From contig JAJHQS010000002.1 of NCBI GenBank assembly GCA_020833225.1, forward strand, positions 1-64,000: DNA of 64,000 nt, in the 5' to 3' direction. The position numbers were made by a program, and so were the translations under genes. This document shows, piece by piece, positions 8,105-16,376 of the stretch. The notes under the pieces are model-generated. The model was not told the DNA's origin. It made no database searches and saw only the letters and a program-made list of their open reading frames with translations. Within the stretch, counting starts at the first letter, position 1. The number at the start of each line of letters is the position of its first letter. This stretch comes from Desulfurococcaceae archaeon. Lineage in GTDB: Archaea; Thermoproteota; Thermoprotei_A; Sulfolobales; Desulfurococcaceae.

Positions 8105-9874
8105 ATGAGTAGGGAGAGTTGGAGTAGGGAAATTGCGAGAATTATTTATGGATTAGAAAATAGTGTTAGAGGAAATGTATTAGATATAGATGAAGAAGGC
8201 TTCTTAGTAATTAGGATTAAGGATAATGTGCTTAGAGTAAAAGACCTTATGGAGAAAAATAAGCTTGATGTAGCTTATATAAGAATACTCCCACTAATTG
8301 AGAGAGCCATGGAAACTGTTTACGAGGCTTTTAAAACAGTAATAGAGTTAACAGGTTATAAAGGTACTTTAAACCCAGTATACCCTATGAAAGTAAATCC
8401 TATACCATTAATTGTTGAATGTATTTTTAAATATGGTGAAAAATATAAGTGGGGATTTAATACAGGCTCACTCAGCGAACTCCTCTTATTATTAAACCTA
8501 GCTGAGAAATACACGCCTAGAACACTCATATATGATGGTGTTTTAACAGAAAAAGTTATAGAAGCCCTCTTAAAATTACATAGACTAGGTTGGCGCATAA
8601 TAATTGACATAGAGAGTGAACACGATATTGAAGCTATTGAGAAGTATCCTGAACTTGAAATAGGTATTCGCGTTAAACCCATCATAAAACCTCAGGGTAA
8701 GTGGTCTACGGCGACAGGTCTCTCTGGGAAATTTGGCTTAACAATAAATACCTTAATTAAGCTAAGAGAGGATTTTAAGTGGATCACAGAGAGAGCAACA
8801 CTATTACACATGCACCCTGGATCACAGATTTCAAGGTTTAGCGATGTAAAGAAATATCTTAGAGAAGTAAAAGAAGTTTTCAGTGAGCTCCTTGAACTAG
8901 GCTTTGAAAACATCTCAATGGTGGATCCTGGGGGAGGTGTTGCTTACCCTTATATTGACTTAAGAGATGGAGATGAAGAATCCCCAGATTACAGTATTGT
9001 TGATTACGCTAAGACACTAGTAAGTGAGTTTCTAGGACTTAGTAAACACCCTGATATAGTGTTTGAAGGTGGGAGGTATATTGTATCTTCTCACAGACTC
9101 GTAGTTGCAAGTGTCATTGATGTAAGACCATACTCAGCCATACATAATAAAGAGAATTTAAACGTATTACAAGAGTACGTTGAGAAAATTAAATCTATTA
9201 GTGATGCTAAGGAATTAATTTCGAGAATTCGTGGAATTCTAGGTTCTATTAAATCTAAATCCAGTGAAGAGACTAGTGTAAGACAACGCGAGCTTTACGA
9301 GGATTTAGTAGCTTTTATTGAGAATGATATTGCTCAGAAAATATCAGCTCTACTAGTAGAAGGTAAAATTGATGTGAGAGAGGTTTTAGAAGATCAATTA
9401 CTCTTAAAAATACTCACCTCGCCGAGTAGGCGGTATATTTTAAATATGTCTATTTTTGCCGATATACCTGACGCTGTTCTAGTAGATCAATACTTCCAAG
9501 TCATACCTGTTCAGGGATTAAATAAGCCTCCAGATGTCTTAGCATCTCTAGCTGATTTAACTTGTGATAGTATGGGCGAGATCTCTCATTATATAAGTCC
9601 AGGTAACCTACTAAATACAAATAGTATAATACTCACAAATGTAGATCTTAGATTACTAGCTATACCTGGAGTTAAATTAAAACTAAGAGGAGTCCCATTA
9701 CCACTACCATTAAAAGGTGAAACTCACTACATTGTTGTACTTGATACTGGTGCATATCAGGATACACTGGCAATGAGACATAACCTGATTTATGGTGCTC
9801 CAGAGGTAATTATAGATACTAGTGGAGATAGTGTTTCAATTAAAATTATTAGGAATGGTGAGAGTAGGACTTAA
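8105..9874 (+). CDS. speA: Biosynthetic arginine decarboxylase, SpeA type (fold III)
   Basis: A 589-residue fold-III PLP decarboxylase. K96 in YPMKVNP is the expected Schiff-base lysine. HMHPGSQ, the VDPGGG cofactor-phosphate loop and FEGGRY follow in the barrel. The C-terminal catalytic region has TCDSMGEISHY, and the end has GAYQDTLAMRHN, both as in bacterial SpeA. It would convert arginine to agmatine for polyamine synthesis. Slightly short compared with bacterial SpeA (about 630-660). Crenarchaea typically use an unrelated pyruvoyl arginine decarboxylase derived from AdoMet decarboxylase, so this suggests transfer. The ATG follows a TATA-like tttataaat at 8049-8057. An aminopropyltransferase lies elsewhere in the window (56678-57538). 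Confidence 0.9.
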   Translation: MSRESWSREIARIIYGLENSVRGNVLDIDEEGFLVIRIKDNVLRVKDLMEKNKLDVAYIRILPLIERAMETVYEAFKTVIELTGYKGTLNPVYPMKVNPIPLIVECIFKYGEKYKWGFNTGSLSELLLLLNLAEKYTPRTLIYDGVLTEKVIEALLKLHRLGWRIIIDIESEHDIEAIEKYPELEIGIRVKPIIKPQGKWSTATGLSGKFGLTINTLIKLREDFKWITERATLLHMHPGSQISRFSDVKKYLREVKEVFSELLELGFENISMVDPGGGVAYPYIDLRDGDEESPDYSIVDYAKTLVSEFLGLSKHPDIVFEGGRYIVSSHRLVVASVIDVRPYSAIHNKENLNVLQEYVEKIKSISDAKELISRIRGILGSIKSKSSEETSVRQRELYEDLVAFIENDIAQKISALLVEGKIDVREVLEDQLLLKILTSPSRRYILNMSIFADIPDAVLVDQYFQVIPVQGLNKPPDVLASLADLTCDSMGEISHYISPGNLLNTNSIILTNVDLRLLAIPGVKLKLRGVPLPLPLKGETHYIVVLDTGAYQDTLAMRHNLIYGAPEVIIDTSGDSVSIKIIRNGESRT

Positions 9875-11427
9875 CTTATTAATTTGCCGAGAACACTTTT
9901 AGAAGAGTGTTTAAGGACTCTCACAGATATAGATCTACCTAACTCTACTTTACCGGGCACTTTAACTGCTATAGGATAGCTTCCGGGGAATCTTGCAATA
10001 GTAAAGCTTTTCACGTATTTCTCTGTGTATAGATAATATAATATGGTGTTCACTGGGACAATCCTAGATAACATGACACGATCAAAAAATCTCATAACCC
10101 GGACTCTGTGAACATGGTATATCTTCTTGTGTTTGGATCGAATGTAATGTACATCTGCTTTCTTAAGCCAGAGTGGAGTGTTTAGTAGGACTGCTACTTG
10201 TCTAATATTAACTCTCCTCACAAGTAAACCCTCGTTGAGAATTTTCTTTAAATACTCTTCATTTATAATAAATGTTTCTTTGGTTTCACCTGGTAAACCG
10301 TAGAGGAGATTTATACCTGGTAGTAGGTATGGTAATCCATTCCAACCTCTAATACTCCCCACTTTATTAATTACTCTGATTGCCTCAAGAGACTCATCAG
10401 GCTGTGTCTTTAAATTATTTAATTTTACTACTTTTGGGTCAAAGGATTCAATACCGAGAGCAGCTACATCTCCCGGTGTATTATATTTCACTATTACTTT
10501 AAGTGCTTTAATAGACTCATCAGGATGTTTAGCTATAGTGCCGGGGTTTACGTTATCAATATGTAGTGTTATGAGGCCTGGAGCTGAGAGCCTTATACCT
10601 TTAAAAAGTTTTTCAAGAGCCTCTACGTTTGGTTTAGGGAATTCTTCAACTCCAATATTATTAGCCATGTATGTGAGGATGTCTGGTTGTTTACCTAGTC
10701 TAATGTGTCTTACTCCGAGTTTATAGAGAACTTCGACTTCTTTAATAATAGCCTCAGTATTCCTCATAATGGGTTTGCCGTAGCGTGGTTCAATACAGAA
10801 ACTACAGCCACCTGTAATCCAGCGTGGACAACCCCTATAAGTCTCAATCTCGACAACTAAGTTCTTTCCATAGCATGGATGTTCTTGCACGATTTTAGCA
10901 CCAAGTATAAAGGCTTTATTTGCTAATTCGTAGTTTTCACGTAGAATCCAGGGTCTTGCTTTTTCAAATCCATGGTCTATTAGCTCATTTAGGTATTCTT
11001 CTACATCTCCGTGAACAATTTCATCAAATAGGTATTTGTATTTTGAAGGCTCTATAGCTATGCTACCACCTCCGTGTGCTAATCCATATCTTGCAGCTGG
11101 ACCAACTAGTATTTTCCTAGAGTCTCTTAGTAGTAGGGCTATTCTCTCGAGTTCACTATGTCTTATTGGTACTCCACCAATATATTTACCTGGAACTTCA
11201 GAACCAGCTATAATGACGACGAGATCGGACTTCTTAGCTTCACTGAGAAATCTTGATGCATCAGCTCTAAATTGATCTATAGTCCAATACCTCACTATAG
11301 CATTCTTATTTTTTAACCAAATTACACCAGCAATGAGTCTTGGATATGTATTAATATATGGAGGTACACCTAGACCAGCAGGCTCATCAGTATATCCATC
11401 AAGTATAATAGCTCTCTCTACTCTCAC
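9871..11427 (-). CDS. Radical SAM protein of the COG1031 type
   Basis: A 518-residue protein. The N-terminal domain begins ILDGYTDEPAGLGVPPYI, characteristic of the archaeal COG1031 family. The iron-sulfur cysteines are C200, C208 and C211 in RGCPRWITGGCSFC, a CX7CX2C spacing rather than the classical CX3CX2C. GLPGETKETF near residue 365 belongs to the TIM-barrel SAM site. The C-terminal end (PGKVELGRSISVRVLKHSS) has the look of a TRAM/OB-like beta domain. The substrate is unknown; a nucleic-acid modification role is inference. Its stop overlaps the convergent speA stop. Confidence 0.75.
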   Translation of the reverse strand: MRVERAIILDGYTDEPAGLGVPPYINTYPRLIAGVIWLKNKNAIVRYWTIDQFRADASRFLSEAKKSDLVVIIAGSEVPGKYIGGVPIRHSELERIALLLRDSRKILVGPAARYGLAHGGGSIAIEPSKYKYLFDEIVHGDVEEYLNELIDHGFEKARPWILRENYELANKAFILGAKIVQEHPCYGKNLVVEIETYRGCPRWITGGCSFCIEPRYGKPIMRNTEAIIKEVEVLYKLGVRHIRLGKQPDILTYMANNIGVEEFPKPNVEALEKLFKGIRLSAPGLITLHIDNVNPGTIAKHPDESIKALKVIVKYNTPGDVAALGIESFDPKVVKLNNLKTQPDESLEAIRVINKVGSIRGWNGLPYLLPGINLLYGLPGETKETFIINEEYLKKILNEGLLVRRVNIRQVAVLLNTPLWLKKADVHYIRSKHKKIYHVHRVRVMRFFDRVMLSRIVPVNTILYYLYTEKYVKSFTIARFPGSYPIAVKVPGKVELGRSISVRVLKHSSKSVLGKLIS

Positions 11428-11437
11428 AATTAAAACC

Positions 11438-12058
11438 CTATTTAAATACTAATTGTTTAATTCTCAATAAGTCTAGAATAGTGTCTAGGTCTAATAGTAC
11501 ACCGGGATATTCTGTCTCAATTAACATAGTCTTATCTATGTACTTAGAAGTTACTTCTTTTAACCCCATTTTCTCTTCTGATATTGAGAGTAAATCTTTA
11601 AGAATACGGGTTGAAAAGAGTATTGGGTGTCCTCGTTTACCCCTATATGTAGCTACAGCTATGTAGAATTCATCGAGGCGTTCAAGAAACCTCACAGCGA
11701 CATTAACATATACGCCTGGATGAATCCAAGCAGCATCACCAGGATTTACACCAAGAACTCTAACATTAGAATATTTTTCAACTACATATTCTACACCGAG
11801 CTTAATAGAAGAACTCATACCTAATCTGAAACTAGGATTAAATACTACGTCAATGTGATTTCTAAATTCTCTTAAAACACATTCGACTAAGTGTGCTTGA
11901 TATCCTAAAACAACAATTACTTTATTAAAAATACCTGATTCTATAATGTTTGAAATAGTCTGCGCTATAATAGGTTTTTCACTATACTTATACAGCATTT
12001 TATTCCAGGGGAATCTCGAGCTCTCACCAGCAGCTGGCACGATACAATATAGAGTCAC
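11438..12058 (-). CDS. MobA/MocA-like nucleotidyltransferase
   Basis: A 206-residue GT-A-like nucleotidyltransferase. The N-terminal loop PAAGESSRFPWNKML (residues 8-22) is the NTP-binding signature with the catalytic Lys. PGDAAWIHPGVY near residue 105 is the Mg-binding DxP-like region, and GKRGHPILFS is the conserved late motif. This family transfers GMP or CMP to molybdopterin or makes related NDP derivatives. No molybdopterin genes lie nearby, so the acceptor is open. It lies 10 bp upstream of the radical SAM gene on the same strand, consistent with co-transcription. Confidence 0.75.
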   Translation of the reverse strand: MTLYCIVPAAGESSRFPWNKMLYKYSEKPIIAQTISNIIESGIFNKVIVVLGYQAHLVECVLREFRNHIDVVFNPSFRLGMSSSIKLGVEYVVEKYSNVRVLGVNPGDAAWIHPGVYVNVAVRFLERLDEFYIAVATYRGKRGHPILFSTRILKDLLSISEEKMGLKEVTSKYIDKTMLIETEYPGVLLDLDTILDLLRIKQLVFK

Positions 12059-12063
12059 GATAA

Positions 12064-12732
12064 CTACCTCGAAACTAATTGTAATCGGAAGAGGTCTGCA
12101 ATGTCTTCACACATATCAGTAATTTTCTCAATGTCATCTATAACTACTGGCATAACTATACAGATCTCCTTAATACTAATAGAGCATTCTCTTAATAGTT
12201 CTTCAAAAGCCTTTAACCTGATCTCGTCAACCACCTCTTCGAGTTCTTCAATTTTATGTGTTAATTCGAGTGCTTTCTCATAATCACTTCTCACAAGCTC
12301 TAATATGTTATTGACAAGCTTCACGGCTTCAAGAGATTTCTCAACCGCATTAACTAATATGTCGTGAAGATTACGTGGTATTTCAAGTTGTAGGTGTTTA
12401 AATATAAGGATTTTTTTAGCGACAGCTTTTGCTAAGCCAATTATATCATCTATTGTTAACACCGTTCTTAATAAGTCTTCGCGATCCTCTGGATGAATAT
12501 GACTAACTCTAAGAAGACTCATTAAGACTCTCTTTAACTTATCACTCTCTTCTTCATGTTTATTTAATTCTTCATACTTCTCACGCATATTCTCATAGCT
12601 GGAAGTACTATAACTTCTTAAAATTTCATCTAATATTCCTACACCACGTGTAATATGATCTAAGTGTTCTCTGAATTTACTATTAATTTCTTCGAGAAGC
12701 CTACCGCCAGTGAAAATTCTGCTAGTAAACAT
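12064..12732 (-). CDS. PhoU-like/DUF47 family protein
   Basis: A 222-residue all-helical protein of the DUF47/TIGR00153 family, related to PhoU. Paired acidic helices are visible (EELNKHEEESDKLK; DDIIGLAKAVAKKI; DDIEKITDMCEDIADLF), which in PhoU relatives bind metal clusters. Members usually partner Pit-type phosphate transporters, but none is adjacent. It ends 5 bp before the MobA-like gene on the same strand, so the three minus-strand genes 12732-9871 may form one operon. Confidence 0.8.
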   Translation of the reverse strand: MFTSRIFTGGRLLEEINSKFREHLDHITRGVGILDEILRSYSTSSYENMREKYEELNKHEEESDKLKRVLMSLLRVSHIHPEDREDLLRTVLTIDDIIGLAKAVAKKILIFKHLQLEIPRNLHDILVNAVEKSLEAVKLVNNILELVRSDYEKALELTHKIEELEEVVDEIRLKAFEELLRECSISIKEICIVMPVVIDDIEKITDMCEDIADLFRLQLVSR

Positions 12733-12822
12733 ATAATCCCCTTTGAATATTATACATTAATAAGTGTTAAAACTTCTTTCTGTTAAAATAGAAGGTCATT
12801 GTCTTTATTGTTTATGTTTTTC

Positions 12823-12879
12823 ATAGTTTAACTATATTCTATACGTTGTGTTTGTATTTTTCATAGTATTTTTACTATG
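12823..12879. promoter_or_regulatory. Two related palindromes upstream of a wHTH gene
   Basis: ATAGTT-T-AACTAT (12823-12835) and CATAGTA-TTTT-TACTATG (12862-12879) are perfect inverted repeats. Each is preceded by the same tttttcatagt-type sequence, about 40 bp apart. They lie in the intergenic region between the DUF47 gene and the small wHTH gene starting at 12936. This arrangement fits paired operator sites for a dimeric repressor, possibly autoregulation. No binding data; inference. Confidence 0.45.
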
Positions 12880-12935
12880 AGAAAATGTTTATTAGATTCT
12901 TTACTGATTAATATTAAATAAAATGGTGTATTGTC

Positions 12936-13310
12936 ATGGAGAGTAGTGAATTGTGTGGTATATATGATATAAGATTTCTCGTTAAGAGAGGTATTATTAT
13001 AACACCACCAGTTCTAAAAACACTTGACGCTGTAATAGCACTCAAAAAAGTTACAGCTGACGACATAGCTAGATATACTGGGAGAGCAAGAACTATTGAA
13101 TCACGTTATTTAGCAAAACTCAATAGACTAGGTATTGTTGCAAAAGTCAAAGAGGGTAGGAGAATATACTATATGGAACCTATTCACGCTGTCACAGAGT
13201 TCTATAATAGATATGGCGAGGCTTTTACACCAGAGCAAATAGCACATATGATTGGATTACCTGCGGACATCGTCAAGATGATTATTAGTACACTTAAAGC
13301 GAAGAAGTGA
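12936..13310 (+). CDS. Small winged-helix DNA-binding protein
   Basis: A 124-residue protein. Residues 20-75 form a winged helix (TPPVLKTLDAVIALKKVTADDIARYTGRARTIESRYLAKLNRLGIVAKVKEGRRIYY), and a second short helical unit at 90-120 (TPEQIAHMIGLPADIVKMII) looks like another HTH. No ligand domain is visible. Two perfect palindromes sit 60-110 bp upstream, suggesting it controls itself or the divergent DUF47 operon. Confidence 0.7.
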   Translation: MESSELCGIYDIRFLVKRGIIITPPVLKTLDAVIALKKVTADDIARYTGRARTIESRYLAKLNRLGIVAKVKEGRRIYYMEPIHAVTEFYNRYGEAFTPEQIAHMIGLPADIVKMIISTLKAKK

Positions 13311-13333
13311 ATTAATTATTTAATAGGAGAAGC

Positions 13334-13645
13334 TTAGGGCCTACTCTTTAAACTTAATACAACACTTACTTCTCTTTTTTCACCCCTCTCCTCTACTGTG
13401 AAGACTAGCCATATACTGCTAGCACAATAACCTGTTCTTCTCAATCCTTCAGCAAAGGCCTCTATGAGTTTTGTTAGAATTAATGTTCTAGAGTACTCAC
13501 CGTGTTTAGCCACAAATTTATCTATAACTAAAAGATCTTCCTCGTTAAGTCTCAGCGAAATCATCTTTTTTCTAGGTTTTAACGGTATTTCTATGATATT
13601 GCCGCGGTAAATCAGAGGCTCTTCACTGGAAGCGGTAGAAGTCAC
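13334..13645 (-). CDS. Ribbon-helix-helix (CopG-like) protein
   Basis: 103 residues. The core KKMISLRLNEEDLLVIDKF then a second helix TLILTKLIEAFAEGL (about residues 27-70) matches a ribbon-helix-helix fold. It is followed by a short beta-rich tail. Probably a dimeric DNA-binding regulator. The upstream region holds a TATA-like tatatttaaatc at about 13679-13690 for this strand. No partner toxin gene is adjacent. Confidence 0.6.
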   Translation of the reverse strand: MTSTASSEEPLIYRGNIIEIPLKPRKKMISLRLNEEDLLVIDKFVAKHGEYSRTLILTKLIEAFAEGLRRTGYCASSIWLVFTVEERGEKREVSVVLSLKSRP

Positions 13646-13883
13646 AATTAATTATCACCAGAGATATCATTGAACCCCTATATATTTAAATCTTAACTTA
13701 ATACACACTCATAGGGCTCTTAGTAGAAACCTTATTTCACACTACATGGAACTAATTGTACAATTATAGATAACACTTACTAGTAATTTATTCTCACTTC
13801 GAGATATGAGAGATTTAAAGATAAATAAGCCCCTCGCTATCTAGGTAATTGTAGAGTTATTTTCTCACACTGGAGGTGTTTTT

Positions 13884-14615
13884 ATGAAGCCTAGTATTAT
13901 TGATTTTTTAGATGAAGCTTCAAAACAGATACGATATTTAATTGTTAATGGAAGAGTTTACGTAGTAAAAAAGTATGCTAGTGAGCCTGGTTTAATTAAG
14001 TGGTTTTTTATTTCAACATCTAATTTAGCCATTGGAAAATACCCGTTTAAATTAGACCCATTTGAGAGACTTAAACGTGAAGTATACTTTATGAGGCATT
14101 CAAAGAGAGGTTTTAATAAACCGGAGATTCTTGTAGTTGACTACTCTAATATGGTTTTAGTTAGGGAATTTATAAGAGGTGATGTTTATAGTTATAGTGC
14201 ACCTAGTAGTGTGCACTATGAAGTAGCTAGACAACTCGGTATGTGTCATGAAGATGGCTGGGTTCTCGGAGACTCTAAGATATCAAATTTCATATATAGT
14301 GTTGAGAAACATGTATATATTGTTGACGCTGAACAGGCTATTAGAGAGTATAGTTTAGATTATTCTGCATGGGATTTACTTGTCTATGTGTCAACTCTAA
14401 CTATAGATGGATATGTGAAAGCCCTTTATAGTAGAGATGTCTATGATTCTATAATAGAAAACATCATTACTGGTTATCTTCAAGGTAATAGTAATGGTAG
14501 AGAAGTTTTCAAGACACTATTAATAAGAGAATTTAAAGTACTTACATATTTCCTTATACCATTTCCATTTAACCACGTTTTTGTAAAGAAAATTGAGAAG
14601 TATGTGAGTAGTTAG
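13884..14615 (+). CDS. Protein-kinase-like (RIO/Bud32-type) protein
   Basis: A 243-residue atypical kinase-like protein. The N lobe has the probable ATP-binding lysine in RVYVVKKYA, and VLVREFIRGDVY is the hinge. The catalytic loop reads LGDSKISNF in place of HxDxxxxN (Asp and Asn retained, His lost). The metal-binding Asp is in YIVDAEQA in place of DFG. This resembles archaeal small-molecule/protein kinase-like families rather than Bud32, which is separately encoded at 31724. Substrate unknown. A C/D sRNA candidate starts about 30 nt downstream. Confidence 0.65.
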   Translation: MKPSIIDFLDEASKQIRYLIVNGRVYVVKKYASEPGLIKWFFISTSNLAIGKYPFKLDPFERLKREVYFMRHSKRGFNKPEILVVDYSNMVLVREFIRGDVYSYSAPSSVHYEVARQLGMCHEDGWVLGDSKISNFIYSVEKHVYIVDAEQAIREYSLDYSAWDLLVYVSTLTIDGYVKALYSRDVYDSIIENIITGYLQGNSNGREVFKTLLIREFKVLTYFLIPFPFNHVFVKKIEKYVSS

Positions 14616-14644
14616 TGTTTATTAAGCTTGTAGAGTTATTAGTA

Positions 14645-14700
14645 GTGGTGATGATTTACCTCCGGCTCGAATAGTGAAGAGAACTTACCCGGCTGATCAA
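14645..14700 (+). ncRNA. C/D box sRNA candidate 2, predicted 23S rRNA guide
   Basis: C box GTGATGA (14648-14654), 12-nt spacer tttacctccggc, D' box TCGA, 3 nt, C' box GTGAAGA (14674-14680), 12-nt spacer gaacttacccgg, D box CTGA (14693-14696). The architecture is identical to candidate 1. The D guide is complementary to CCGGGTAAGTTC, which matches the 23S domain IV segment I remember between m5U1939 and m5C1962 (E. coli numbering). The D+5 rule would put methylation on the last G of CCGGG, near G1950. A TATA-like tttattaagc lies about 25 nt upstream. The RNA ends 5 nt before the next gene's TTG. Confidence 0.8.
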
Positions 14701-14701
14701 C

Positions 14702-15280
14702 TTGCCGAGGCGCATACTCATTACTGGTGATACACACATACCTGACAGAGCTACATCTATACCGCGTTTACTTCTAAACTATATATCAGACCATGCACCC
14801 TGGGAAATGGTATTATTTACTGGGGACTTAACAGGTGAAAATGTTTTAAAATGGCTTAAGACTATTAGTAAGGATCTATATATCGTTCAGGGAAATATGG
14901 ATTATTTATCACTACCAAGACAAGTCACTGTGGAAATTAATTGGTTAAAAGTAGGGTTAATTCACGGTGATGGGGTTTATCCACGTGGAAACCCTGTAGA
15001 GCTTTCAAAGATAGCTAGAAGACTAGGCGTACAAGTACTAGTCTCAGGACATACACATGCAGATTTCACGCGTATAGGTATAGGTGGTAATACACTCCTC
15101 TTAAATCCGGGTTCACTAACAGGTGTGTGGGGTGGTGGAGGCGGTAGTTATAAACCATCTCTAATGGTCCTTGAAATACCTGATCAAGAGTGCGTAGTCG
15201 TAGAGGTCTATAGGTTGAATAAAGATATCTTAGAGCATACTACTAGTAACTATTGTTTTAAGAGCGGGGTGTGGAGTTAA
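14702..15280 (+). CDS. Metallophosphoesterase, YfcE/MJ0936 type
   Basis: A 192-residue calcineurin-like phosphodiesterase. Metal motifs in order: GDTHIPD (residues 9-15), FTGDLTG (about 40), VQGNMDY (about 62), LIHGD (about 86) and SGHTHAD (about 117-123). The size and the tail GGNTLLLNPGSLTGVW match the YfcE/MJ0936 group of cytoplasmic phosphodiesterases. The physiological substrate is unknown. It uses a TTG start with no clear SD because a C/D sRNA candidate occupies the leader. It ends one base before the convergent ABC ATPase gene. Confidence 0.85.
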   Translation: MPRRILITGDTHIPDRATSIPRLLLNYISDHAPWEMVLFTGDLTGENVLKWLKTISKDLYIVQGNMDYLSLPRQVTVEINWLKVGLIHGDGVYPRGNPVELSKIARRLGVQVLVSGHTHADFTRIGIGGNTLLLNPGSLTGVWGGGGGSYKPSLMVLEIPDQECVVVEVYRLNKDILEHTTSNYCFKSGVWS

Positions 15281-16363
15281 TTACTCTACTCCTAGTGGCA
15301 GTATAATAGTGTTTTTCCAGGGTATTGTTACAGTGATCTCATCGCCCACTTGAACATTGAGAGTGTTAGGTAAATATACTAGTAGTTTTAAACCACCAAT
15401 TTTAAGTCTCCCCTCTATTTTTTCGCCAATAAACATTGCAAATTCTAATACACCTTTCACAGTAGTGTCTTTTTCATCACTACTAGAACCAATTTTCACA
15501 ATTTCTGGTCTTATAACAACAGCTACTTTTCTCGGTAAATTACTCTGGGGAGTTACACCTTTAATAATCACGTCGGCGTCTTCGAGTTTTACTTCGACTT
15601 CTAAGCCGCTTTGACGTAGTACTTCACCTCTATATATACTACTACGCCCGAGGAAATCTGCTACAAAGAGGTTATTGGGGTTAAAATATAGTTCTCTCGG
15701 TGTCCCTATCTGCATTATCTTGCCCTTATTCATGACAGCTATACGGTCACTAAGGCTCATAGCTTCAATTTGATCGTGGGTAACGTAGATCGTTGTTATG
15801 CCAAGAGACTTCTGTAGTCTTCTAAGCTCTTCTCTCATTTCTATTCTGAGTTTAGCATCTAAATTGCTGAGAGGCTCATCGAGTAGTAGTATTCTCGGGT
15901 GAGTTACAAGAGCTCTTGCTAATGCTACTCTTTGTTGTTGTCCACCACTAAGTTGTAGAGGGTAGCGGTTTTCAAACCCCTTTAACTTTACTAATTCAAG
16001 TGCCCATTCAACCCTCTTCTTAATATCTTCATCAGATAACCCAAGCTCTTTCTTTCTAATTTTTAAACCATAAGCTATATTTTCAAACACCGTCATATGT
16101 GGCCATAAAGCATAGTTTTGAAAAACCATTGCTGTATTTCGCTTATATGGTTTAAGGAAGGTTACATCTTCATCATCGAAGTATACTCTACCAGTATCTG
16201 GTATTTCAAAGCCTGCAATAATTCTAAGCGTTGTTGTTTTACCGCATCCAGAGGGGCCTAGAATTGTAAAGAATTCTCCTCGCTCAACTGTGAAAGAGGC
16301 GTTATCAACAGCTATTATGTTACCATAGTATTTAGAGACATTTTCGAGAGTAACTTTAGTCAC
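15281..16363 (-). CDS. ABC transporter ATP-binding protein (MalK/FbpC-like, with TOBE domain)
   Basis: About 360 residues. Walker A GPSGCGKTT, Q-loop FQNYALWPHMTVFENI, signature LSGGQQQRVALARAL, Walker B ILLLDEPLSNLDAKLR and switch TTIYVTHDQ are intact. The C-terminal third is a TOBE-type OB region. It energises the permease encoded just upstream. A longer frame begins with GTG at 16384, inside the permease gene. I prefer the GTG at 16363 because GAGGG lies 9 nt upstream and the protein then starts VTKVTLENVSKYYG like its relatives. Confidence 0.9.
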   Translation of the reverse strand: MTKVTLENVSKYYGNIIAVDNASFTVERGEFFTILGPSGCGKTTTLRIIAGFEIPDTGRVYFDDEDVTFLKPYKRNTAMVFQNYALWPHMTVFENIAYGLKIRKKELGLSDEDIKKRVEWALELVKLKGFENRYPLQLSGGQQQRVALARALVTHPRILLLDEPLSNLDAKLRIEMREELRRLQKSLGITTIYVTHDQIEAMSLSDRIAVMNKGKIMQIGTPRELYFNPNNLFVADFLGRSSIYRGEVLRQSGLEVEVKLEDADVIIKGVTPQSNLPRKVAVVIRPEIVKIGSSSDEKDTTVKGVLEFAMFIGEKIEGRLKIGGLKLLVYLPNTLNVQVGDEITVTIPWKNTIILPLGVE

Positions 16364-16376
16364 TGCGAAATACCCT

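Noticed and set aside
13334-13645. Ribbon-helix-helix protein as antitoxin of a toxin-antitoxin pair
   Set aside because: No small toxin-like gene is adjacent on either side.
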